Assembly (NCBI GenBank): GCA_040752115.1
Contig: JBFMFB010000041.1
Span: 1 to 14,284, forward strand
Reading direction: 5' to 3'
Origin: JBFMFB01 sp040752115
GTDB lineage: Bacteria > Pseudomonadota > Gammaproteobacteria > Burkholderiales > Sulfuricellaceae
Length of the DNA: 14,284 nt
A program made the translations under genes and the position numbers. Position 1 is the stretch's first letter, and the number at the start of each line of letters is the position of its first letter. The notes under the pieces were generated by a model, which saw only the letters and a program-made list of their open reading frames with translations, was not told the origin of the DNA and did not search any database. Of the stretch, positions 1 through 5,890 are shown piece after piece.

Positions 1-284
1 GCCACCGCTCCCAGCAGCAACAGGAACAGCGGCAACGCATAAAGCATTAACGAACCCTTGAGCAAAGCCTTTTCTTCCACCCCGATTACCACGCCCTCGC
101 CCGCAATTGCGCCGACTGGATTTGGCACCTTGAAAGTTCCAGGGTGGGCCGGGAACAAGCGACTGAGGGAAGCCACGCCGCAACTGCCGCTCGAACTGCA
201 ACTGCCACAACCGGGTTGACGTTGGGTCTCAACGAATGCAATGGAATTTTCGGTTCTTACGACGATTCCTTCGGCTTCTATCAT
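1..284 (-). CDS. rseC: RseC/MucC family protein (partial, N-terminal part)
   Basis: Last gene of the sigma-E operon, cut by the left edge after about 94 residues. It starts at an ATG (284-282), 13 bp after the rseB stop. The protein opens MIEAEGIVVRTE and has a cysteine cluster, C26-x2-C29-x5-C35-G, in a small N-terminal domain. A hydrophobic segment beginning near residue 80 (LMLYALPLFLLLLGAV) is the first of the two membrane helices usual in the family. Family knowledge: RseC is an inner-membrane protein that modulates sigma-E activity in enterics and, in the related Rsx/RseC system, helps keep SoxR reduced. The conserved cysteines suggest redox or metal sensing. Position after rseB supports the call. 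The second helix and C-terminus lie outside the window, so integrity cannot be judged. Confidence 0.9.
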   Translation of the reverse strand, partial: MIEAEGIVVRTENSIAFVETQRQPGCGSCSSSGSCGVASLSRLFPAHPGTFKVPNPVGAIAGEGVVIGVEEKALLKGSLMLYALPLFLLLLGAV

Positions 285-297
285 TGCTGCTTCCGGC

Positions 298-1251
298 TTA
301 CTTTCCCGTGTAGGTAATGGAATTGCCGATTTGGATGACGGTCGCCGCAGGCACTTCGCCTACTACCGTTACCTGATGCGCCGCCACCGGCTTGCCGTAG
401 ACATTGACCGCCCCATGACCGGAAATGCCGTTCAACGGTTTTTCAACATTCGTCAGCGGCTCGATAAAAACCGAAACCGCCACCAGGTCATCGGACAATA
501 CCAGATGATTGACCGGCGATTTCTTGCCCGGAAGAGTGCGCTTCATCCCCATGATTTTCTTGAACCCCGCGGGGGGCTGTCCCACCGTCCAGCCGGCGTC
601 CGCCGGCATGGCCTGCGGAGGGCTGGTGGTATTGCTGGCATTCCTGGCAGCCGGTCCGGGTTTGAACTGCCCTCTGTCGATAACCCCGCCGATGGTTATC
701 TGGGCAAAGGTAAACTGATACACAAGCTCGTTTTTCTCGTTCAACATGGCGGCCCTGAGCGGCAGACCGGTCATGCTGTCAGCGCATATCCTGTGGCCAT
801 AACGAAAAGCATCGCGCGGTTCGAGGAGAATAATCTGGCATTCGTGGCCGGCAATACGTTCCTTCTCGCCCAATTTTACGGTGTAACTTTCACCGACCCC
901 GCTAAACTGCTTGGGCAGCAGCGCCGGAAAAGACTTTCCGGGCTTGCGCCGGGTAGCGATAACCGACTTGTTTTCGGAGAAATGGCTGACAATTTCATCG
1001 TTATGGCGAATGGTTTCGCTATAGGGGCCATCCAGAGATTCCAGCTTCTCATGTTCGCCCGCTTCGTCGGCCAGGTGGGCAATGCGAGAAGTTTCAGTAC
1101 GGCCGCCACGCTGATAGATAAAGGTTCCGTCATAATTTAGACGGTGTGCGGCAGACGCTGTTTTTTGCAGCCACGACATGGGATCGTTTTCCGCCCACGA
1201 AATCTGAGGAAAAAGGAGTAACGCCGACCAGCCCAAAAACAAAATCCTCAT
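298..1251 (-). CDS. rseB: Sigma-E regulatory protein RseB/MucB, periplasmic
   Basis: Periplasmic partner of the anti-sigma factor. In the known systems RseB binds the periplasmic part of RseA, shields it from proteolysis, and releases it on sensing mislocalised lipoproteins or LPS. About 317 residues, the usual length. It begins with a Sec signal peptide (MRILFLGWSALLLFPQISWA, predicted cut before END), followed by the MucB/RseB N-terminal LolA-like domain (motif NYDGTFIYQRGG near residue 40) and a smaller C-terminal domain after about residue 210. I prefer the ATG at 1251, which shares one base with the rseA stop (TGATG), so translation is probably coupled. A GTG one codon earlier (1254) is the alternative. 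The stop is 13 bp before rseC. Nothing looks broken. Confidence 0.93.
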   Translation of the reverse strand: MRILFLGWSALLLFPQISWAENDPMSWLQKTASAAHRLNYDGTFIYQRGGRTETSRIAHLADEAGEHEKLESLDGPYSETIRHNDEIVSHFSENKSVIATRRKPGKSFPALLPKQFSGVGESYTVKLGEKERIAGHECQIILLEPRDAFRYGHRICADSMTGLPLRAAMLNEKNELVYQFTFAQITIGGVIDRGQFKPGPAARNASNTTSPPQAMPADAGWTVGQPPAGFKKIMGMKRTLPGKKSPVNHLVLSDDLVAVSVFIEPLTNVEKPLNGISGHGAVNVYGKPVAAHQVTVVGEVPAATVIQIGNSITYTGK

Positions 1252-1745
1252 CACCGGGATTCTCTCTTGACTTCAGCAACAGTCCGGGCATACGGCGCCG
1301 CCTGCATCGCGACATTGGGAGAAAACTCCTGATGCGCCACCAAATATGAATTAGCGTTTTCTCCCATCGTCGGGGGGGGCGGAAGCGTTGCGATTTGTTT
1401 AACCGCCAAGCTGTCAGGCTGGAAATCGGCCGTCCCGGTTTGCAACACGGTCCATGCCACCAGCGCTACAGCCGAAAGAGATGCCGCAATGGACAAGACC
1501 AGCATGCGGTGGTTGGCAAACCGCGCTTTTCCGGGGGCAAGAACGGTCGGCTCTAGCGCCAGCCGCCCGGCAACCCGGTCAACAAAATTGACAGCCAACA
1601 GCGGCTCTTGCCGCAGCGTATCGCCGATCAGATGATATACCTGCCAATTTTGTTGAGCGTCCTGCCGCTTGAGGGTATTCAAAGCCTGACGAAGCTCTTC
1701 GCCATCCAGCTCGCCGTCCATCAATTCGGAAATATGCTTGCTCAT
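1251..1745 (-). CDS. rseA: Anti-sigma-E factor RseA/MucA family
   Basis: Inner-membrane anti-sigma factor expected to hold RpoE inactive. About 164 residues. The cytoplasmic RseA_N domain (residues 1-75) carries the typical start MSKHISELMDGELDGEEL and a WQVYHLIGDTLR stretch. A single transmembrane helix lies near residues 79-100 (MLVLSIAASLSAVALVAW), followed by a short periplasmic tail of about 60 residues with a Pro-rich linker. I chose the ATG at 1745 because an AGAGG/AGGTGG ribosome site lies just before it and it begins 2 bp after the rpoE stop. A GTG three codons earlier would overlap rpoE. The linker codons for four prolines contain an uninterrupted run of eight C (1372-1379), a possible slippage site. 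The tail is divergent, as is normal for this family. The operon position makes the identification firm. Confidence 0.93.
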   Translation of the reverse strand: MSKHISELMDGELDGEELRQALNTLKRQDAQQNWQVYHLIGDTLRQEPLLAVNFVDRVAGRLALEPTVLAPGKARFANHRMLVLSIAASLSAVALVAWTVLQTGTADFQPDSLAVKQIATLPPPPTMGENANSYLVAHQEFSPNVAMQAAPYARTVAEVKRESR

Positions 1746-1747
1746 CG

Positions 1748-2347
1748 TCACCACCTCTTGTCTTTCTGCGTGCCCAACAGGGGGCGCAGTTTTTCAGCGA
1801 TTGCCTCACGGGCTCGAAAAATACGGGAACGCACGGTACCAATCGGACAATTCATGATATTCGCAATATCTTCATAGCTCAGCCCTTCAATTTCGCGCAA
1901 GGTAATCGCCGTTCTTAAGTCCTCAGGCAGATTCTCCATGGTTTCGTTCACTGTCCGAGCGATTTCCTTGGTCATCAATTCATTTTCAGGCGTGTGAATG
2001 TCGCGCAACTCACCGCCTTCCTCAAAGTTTTCGGCTTCTTCACTGTCAAAGCTGGTAACGGTGGGTGCACGCCGCCCCTGCGCTACCAGATAGTTTTTCG
2101 CAGTGTTGATTCCGATGCGGTAAAGCCAGGTATAAAACGCGCTGTCGCCCCGAAAGGAAGGCAATGCACGATAAGCCTTGATGAAAGCTTCCTGTGTCAC
2201 ATCCTCTACCTCCGTTGGATTGCGGATAAAGCGCGACAGCAATCGTGCCAGCTTGCGCTGGTATTTCGCCACCAGCAACTCGAAGGCATGTTTGTCGCCA
2301 TGTTGAGCGCGCTCGACCAATTGCTGGTCGATTTCCCGTTCCCCCAT
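1748..2347 (-). CDS. rpoE: RNA polymerase sigma-E factor (ECF, RpoE/AlgU)
   Basis: Extracytoplasmic-function sigma factor that directs transcription of envelope-stress genes when freed from RseA. 199 residues, close to the E. coli length of 191. Region 2 spans about residues 20-95, with the core-binding and -10 recognition stretch EVEDVTQEAFIKAYRALPSF followed by FYTWLYRIGINTAKNYL. Region 4 spans about 135-190, with the helix-turn-helix GLSYEDIANIMNCPIGTVRS. The ATG at 2347 is preceded by AGGGGAG (2357-2363 on the complement) nine bases upstream. First gene of rpoE-rseA-rseB-rseC; its TGA is 2 bp before the rseA ATG. Known members autoregulate, but I could not find a canonical sigma-E promoter upstream, only a sigma-70-like one. 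Divergence from nadB is a gene order also seen in gammaproteobacteria. Confidence 0.97.
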   Translation of the reverse strand: MGEREIDQQLVERAQHGDKHAFELLVAKYQRKLARLLSRFIRNPTEVEDVTQEAFIKAYRALPSFRGDSAFYTWLYRIGINTAKNYLVAQGRRAPTVTSFDSEEAENFEEGGELRDIHTPENELMTKEIARTVNETMENLPEDLRTAITLREIEGLSYEDIANIMNCPIGTVRSRIFRAREAIAEKLRPLLGTQKDKRW

Positions 2348-2386
2348 CTGGGCGGACTCCCCTAAAATCTATTCTGAATTTTTTTA

Positions 2387-2415
2387 AGTATAGCGCTTCT
2401 GCCTGGGTCGGAAAA
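2387..2415 (-). promoter_or_regulatory. Candidate sigma-70-type promoter for rpoE operon
   Basis: On the minus strand, a -10-like TATACT (2387-2392, 5/6 to consensus) lies 17 bp after a weak -35-like TTTTCC (2410-2415, 3/6). It would start transcription about 33 bases before the rpoE ATG, leaving room for the AGGGGAG ribosome site. Motif match only. Confidence 0.4.
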
Positions 2416-2442
2416 CGCGCCTCCATTCCGATACAGTGACCT

Positions 2443-2478
2443 TACCCTTCCGAAATGGTTCACTTTTCGGTAAGGGTA
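2443..2478. promoter_or_regulatory. Imperfect inverted repeat in the rpoE-nadB divergent region
   Basis: Left arm TACCCTTCCGAAA (2443-2455) and right arm TTTCGGTAAGGGTA (2465-2478) are reverse complements apart from one extra base in the right arm, separated by a 9-base loop. No T-run follows on either strand, so it does not look like an intrinsic terminator. It lies upstream of both candidate promoters, a plausible place for an operator acting on rpoE, nadB or both. No regulator is identified. Confidence 0.45.
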
Positions 2479-2540
2479 TTAGAGCCTATTTCAACAGATT
2501 TCATATCTTGCCCCGCCGTCTCGCCTCGCCATTAGTCTAT

Positions 2541-2570
2541 CCGACATTCCCGGACATGCCATGCTATGAT
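2541..2570 (+). promoter_or_regulatory. Candidate sigma-70-type promoter for nadB
   Basis: CCGACA (2541-2546, 4/6 to TTGACA), an 18-bp spacer, then TATGAT (2565-2570, 5/6 to TATAAT). The predicted start of transcription is about 36 bases before the nadB GTG, which fits the AGGA ribosome site at 2601-2604. Motif match only. Confidence 0.45.
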
Positions 2571-2612
2571 TTACGGATTCATGAAGCCCACTGAAAACGC
2601 AGGAAAAAATAC

Positions 2613-4187
2613 GTGGAACAGTTTGATGTCATTGTAATCGGAACCGGGCTTGCCGGCCTGACGCTTGCATTGCGCCTCGCCGAGCAAAAAAATATCGGGC
2701 TGATCACCAAGAAGAACCTTCTGGACGGCGCCAGCAGTTGGGCGCAAGGAGGCATCTCGGCTGTGCTCGCGAGCGACGACTCGATCGAATCCCATGTCCG
2801 GGATACCCTGATCGCCGGCGCCGGGCTTTGTGATGAAAAAACCACTCGCTTCGTGGTAGAGCGCGGCAAGGCTGCGATCGAATGGCTGGTCGTTCAGGGA
2901 GTGCCTTTTACGCGTGGTGGCGGAGAATTTCACCTGACTCGCGAAGGCGGCCACAGCCACCGGCGCATCGTCCATGCCGCCGACGCTACCGGAATGGCGG
3001 TGCAAACGACCCTGGCGGAAAAAATCAGGGCGCATGCCAACATCACGCTGCTGGAAAACCACATCGCCATCGACCTCATTACCGGGAGCAAGCTGGGACT
3101 GGCCGACAACCGCTGTTACGGCGCTTATGTCCTGGACAATTCGACTAACAGGGTCAAGACCATATCCGCCTCGCACACTGTACTGGCAACAGGCGGCGCC
3201 GGCAAAGTCTATCTTTACACCACCAACCCCGACGTCGCCACCGGCGATGGCTTGGCAATGGGCTGGCGCGCTGGCTGCCGGGCGGCCAACATGGAATTCA
3301 TCCAATTCCACCCCACCTGCCTTTATCATCCGCACGCAAAATCCTTCCTTATCACGGAAGCGGTGCGGGGCGAAGGCGGAATCCTGAAATTGCCGGACGG
3401 CACACGATTCATGCCGGCGCACGATTCCCGGGCGGAGCTCGCGCCGCGCGACATCGTGGCGCGCGCCATTGACTTCGAAATGAAAAAACGCGGCCTGGAT
3501 TGCGTCTATCTGGACATTTCGCACAAACCCGCAACTTTCCTGAAAGAGCACTTCCCGACCATTTATGCACGCTGCCTCGATCTCGGGATTGACATCACCC
3601 GCCAGCCGATTCCGGTGGTCCCCGCGGCGCATTATTCGTGCGGCGGACTCATGACCGATTTGCGGGGGCGCACCGATATTCCCGGCCTGCACGCGATCGG
3701 TGAAGTTGCCTTCACCGGCTTGCACGGTGCCAACCGCCTCGCCAGCAATTCGCTGCTGGAGTGCCTTGTATTCGGCCAGGCGGCAGCACAGGACATTCTG
3801 CAGCAACCGGAAACCGCTCCGGCCAGCCTGCCGGAGTGGGACGAAAGCCGCGTCACCGACGCCGACGAGGAAATCGTCATTTCCCATAACTGGGACGAAC
3901 TGCGCCGCTTCATGTGGGACTACGTCGGCATCGTGCGCACCAACAAGCGGCTGCAGCGGGCGCACAACCGGATCAAGCTGCTGCACGAAGAGATCCACGA
4001 GTATTACAGCAATTTCCGCGTCAGCAACGACCTGATCGAGCTGCGCAATCTGGTGCTCACCGCCGATCTGATCGTACGCAGCGCAATGGCACGCCACGAA
4101 AGCCGAGGGCTCCATTACAGCCGCGATTACCCGGAGCAGTCGGCGGTAGCGGAAAACACCGTGCTGATTCCAGGTCAGATTGGATAA
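2613..4187 (+). CDS. nadB: L-aspartate oxidase NadB
   Basis: Flavoprotein that oxidises L-aspartate to iminoaspartate, which NadA condenses with dihydroxyacetone phosphate to make quinolinate for NAD synthesis. 524 residues, near the E. coli length of 540. It has the N-terminal FAD dinucleotide-binding motif G10-T-G-L-A-G15, the flavin-contact stretch SSWAQGGISAV (41-51), HSHRRIVHAADATG, and the capping/substrate domain with HPTCLYHP and TEAVRGEGG. The second FAD segment has H340-YSCGGL and GANR375-LASNSLLE, then a helical C-terminal domain. These distinguish it, together with its length, from fumarate reductase and succinate dehydrogenase flavoproteins. It starts at GTG 2613 with AGGA eight bases upstream; the next codons (EQFDVIVIG) are the usual N-terminus. 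Its last 13 bases overlap the end of the convergent ygfZ. It diverges from rpoE. nadA and nadC are not in the window. Confidence 0.97.
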   Translation: MEQFDVIVIGTGLAGLTLALRLAEQKNIGLITKKNLLDGASSWAQGGISAVLASDDSIESHVRDTLIAGAGLCDEKTTRFVVERGKAAIEWLVVQGVPFTRGGGEFHLTREGGHSHRRIVHAADATGMAVQTTLAEKIRAHANITLLENHIAIDLITGSKLGLADNRCYGAYVLDNSTNRVKTISASHTVLATGGAGKVYLYTTNPDVATGDGLAMGWRAGCRAANMEFIQFHPTCLYHPHAKSFLITEAVRGEGGILKLPDGTRFMPAHDSRAELAPRDIVARAIDFEMKKRGLDCVYLDISHKPATFLKEHFPTIYARCLDLGIDITRQPIPVVPAAHYSCGGLMTDLRGRTDIPGLHAIGEVAFTGLHGANRLASNSLLECLVFGQAAAQDILQQPETAPASLPEWDESRVTDADEEIVISHNWDELRRFMWDYVGIVRTNKRLQRAHNRIKLLHEEIHEYYSNFRVSNDLIELRNLVLTADLIVRSAMARHESRGLHYSRDYPEQSAVAENTVLIPGQIG

Positions 4188-5203
4188 GGCAGAGGAAGGA
4201 GGCGCAACACCGGCCCGTCCTGGGATTTCCAGTGGATGCTGCCGGCTTCCGCGCTGGCTGTCTGGATTACCGCCAACACGTCGAAGCCGCCGTCGGGCGA
4301 AGGCTGGGCGTTGACGATCATGCCGCTGGGCTGTCCCTCCGCATCGGCGCCGAAAAGCTCGTCGCCCGGCAAAGGAGCGAATTCGCCAGGAATATTGGCC
4401 AGATACATGCGGCGTTTCACCTTGCCCAGATACTTGGTTCGCGCAACAATCTCCTGCCCCGGGTAGCAGCCTTTTTGGAAACTGACCCCGCCGATGGCTT
4501 CCAGATTCACCATTTGAGGCACGAATTGCTCTTGAGTAGCTTGCGTAATGGCCGGGATGCCGGCCCGAATATCCAGCCACTCCCAGCATGGGCTCCCTAC
4601 CGGCATGCAGCTTCTGCTCAAGGCGTGCCACAGATCAGGGCCATCTTCGGCTTTCACAACCGCCTCGAAGCGTCCGCCCGGTAGCCGGATGAGCACGCCC
4701 CGCACGCCGCGCACCACATCATGATCGTTCTGTGGAAGCATCCCCCAAATCTCACGCAGGGAATCTTCCGCCGCTGCGCCGGCCACGCCAAGCCGCACCA
4801 CATCTTCGCCGGCACTGCAGGTTTTCACCTTGGCGCGCAGCACGTACATGGAAATGCGCTTCTGAATTCCTTCCCGCAATTCGTTCGGCAACTGCAGAAA
4901 ATACCCATCTTCTCCCCGCCAGATCAGGAAGTTCGCCAAAACCCTGCCCTTTGGACTGCAATAGCTGCCATACTGGCTGCGGTCTGCGGTAACGAAGCGC
5001 ATGTCATTGCTGAACTGGCCTTGCAGGAAGGTTTCGGCATCGTCGCCGGAGAAATTGATCAGCCCGAGATAGGAAAGGTCTGCCAGGATTGCGCCGCTCT
5101 GGGCTGCCGCGATTTCCCGTCGGGGATCGCCGAAACGTGCGATTCGCCCATCTTCGATTTGCCCGCCGGCTTCGAGCAGGAATTTTTGCCAAGTTGGGTG
5201 CAT
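4175..5203 (-). CDS. ygfZ: YgfZ/GcvT-like folate-binding Fe-S maintenance protein
   Basis: Relative of the glycine-cleavage T-protein. In known cases YgfZ binds tetrahydrofolate and helps assemble or repair certain Fe-S enzymes such as MiaB. It carries the family signature K-G-C246-Y-P-G-Q-E, whose Cys is essential in E. coli, followed by IVARTKYLGKVKRR. The N-terminal part (LSYLGLINFSGDDAETFLQGQ) is the GcvT-like folate fold, with SPKGRVLANFLIWR after it. About 342 residues (E. coli 326). I prefer the ATG at 5203 (MHPTWQKFLLEAGG), which gives the usual family N-terminus, although a TTG eight codons earlier (5227) keeps the frame open and no strong ribosome site is visible for either. Its 3' end overlaps nadB tail to tail. 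It diverges from ygfX across 87 bp, echoing the ygfZ/ygfX neighbourhood of E. coli. Confidence 0.93.
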   Translation of the reverse strand: MHPTWQKFLLEAGGQIEDGRIARFGDPRREIAAAQSGAILADLSYLGLINFSGDDAETFLQGQFSNDMRFVTADRSQYGSYCSPKGRVLANFLIWRGEDGYFLQLPNELREGIQKRISMYVLRAKVKTCSAGEDVVRLGVAGAAAEDSLREIWGMLPQNDHDVVRGVRGVLIRLPGGRFEAVVKAEDGPDLWHALSRSCMPVGSPCWEWLDIRAGIPAITQATQEQFVPQMVNLEAIGGVSFQKGCYPGQEIVARTKYLGKVKRRMYLANIPGEFAPLPGDELFGADAEGQPSGMIVNAQPSPDGGFDVLAVIQTASAEAGSIHWKSQDGPVLRLLPLPYPI

Positions 5204-5290
5204 AATGTTTGTCGCTTTCCCTGTCAAAATTTAGGCCGCTAAGGTAATGCGCTTCGGCCATTTTTACAAGAGCCGCCGCCCTTCCCGCTA

Positions 5291-5716
5291 ATGCTTGCCA
5301 TCCGGCCCAAGCCATCGAAAACCCTCGCCGTCCTGCTTGGCTCCATGCACGGCCTGTGCATCGCCCTGCTTTGGACACTTCCGCTTGGAGAGGAGCTGAA
5401 GTTCCTGCTCGGCACGCTCCTCCTCGGCAGTTTGGCGTTCTATCTTGGGCGTGACTATTTTTTTGCCTTTCCGCAAACAATCGTCGCCTTCCGGCTTGAA
5501 GCGGATTGCGGATGCGCCTTCCAGACGCGGCGGGGAGACTGGGTGGAAGCCAGCCTGCTCGGAACAAGCTTCGTATCTCCCGATTTGGCGGTGCTCAATC
5601 TGAAACCGGGAAACAGCCGGTTGGCAAGGCATATCGTTCTGCTGCCGGATTCCCTGGAAAAAGAAGAATTCCGGCAATTGCGGGTGCTGCTGAGGTGGAA
5701 GTTCAAGAAGCATTGA
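5291..5716 (+). CDS. Small membrane protein, YgfX/CptA family (probable)
   Basis: 141 residues. Two adjacent hydrophobic helices near the N-terminus (about 12-32 and 37-57) are joined by a tight turn and followed by a soluble tail. The tail contains WVEASLLGTSFVSPDLAVL, a basic stretch, then LLPDSLEKEEFRQLRVLLRW. This layout and the D-S-x5-F-R-x-L-R-x-L-L ending match YgfX (also called CptA) of enterics, first reported as an inhibitor of cell division paired with SdhE and later linked to SdhE-related functions. Divergence from ygfZ supports the call, since these genes are neighbours in E. coli too. The usual partner sdhE is not here. The ATG at 5291 has no clear ribosome site; no other start is visible in the open frame, which extends back to 5243. 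The stop (TGA 5714-5716) is 2 bp from the 3' end of the convergent tRNA gene. Toxicity cannot be inferred. Confidence 0.72.
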   Translation: MLAIRPKPSKTLAVLLGSMHGLCIALLWTLPLGEELKFLLGTLLLGSLAFYLGRDYFFAFPQTIVAFRLEADCGCAFQTRRGDWVEASLLGTSFVSPDLAVLNLKPGNSRLARHIVLLPDSLEKEEFRQLRVLLRWKFKKH

Positions 5717-5718
5717 AT

Positions 5719-5808
<90 letters not shown>

Positions 5809-5818
5809 GGAGCCGCGT

Positions 5819-5847
5819 ATTCTACCAGCTTCCTGGAGCATTGTTGA
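5819..5847 (-). promoter_or_regulatory. Candidate promoter for tRNA-Ser
   Basis: On the minus strand, TCAACA (5842-5847, 4/6 to TTGACA), a 17-bp spacer and TAGAAT (5819-5824, 5/6) end 10 bases before the tRNA 5' end. GC-rich bases follow the -10, as in a stringent discriminator. Only a few leader bases would precede the mature tRNA. Confidence 0.5.
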
Positions 5848-5857
5848 AGGGTTGGTA

Positions 5858-5890
5858 GACAAAATTCGCAAACTCGGCCACACTTTTGTC
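5858..5890. repeat. Short inverted repeat abutting the mltF start codon
   Basis: GACAAAA (5858-5864) and TTTTGTC (5884-5890) are perfect 7-base inverted arms 19 bases apart. The right arm ends directly against the mltF ATG, and no ribosome-binding site is evident in between. It could fold in the mRNA or be a protein site; it may also be chance. Confidence 0.3.

Noticed and set aside
241..1140. Open frame of 299 codons on the plus strand, antisense to rseB
   Set aside because: RseB on the other strand has a signal peptide, family motifs and operon context; this frame has none.
2348..2480. Canonical sigma-E autoregulatory promoter (GGAACTT...TCTGA type) upstream of rpoE
   Set aside because: I scanned the minus strand and found only partial GGAA-type matches without a properly spaced -10.
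2571..4631. Open frame of 686 codons on the minus strand, antisense to nadB
   Set aside because: It covers the clear NadB gene and part of ygfZ, shows no recognisable domain, and has the low-complexity residue mix of an antisense frame in GC-rich DNA.
5198..5227. TTGACA (minus strand, 5227-5222) with TATGCA 17 bp on as a ygfZ promoter
   Set aside because: The -10 would overlap the preferred ygfZ ATG, so transcription would begin inside the gene.
5247..5291. A 14-codon upstream frame (MRFGHFYKSRRPSR) whose stop overlaps the ygfX-like ATG as TAATG
   Set aside because: AAGG is only two bases before its ATG, there is no attenuator structure, and it is short enough to be chance. It could provide translational coupling, but nothing else supports it.
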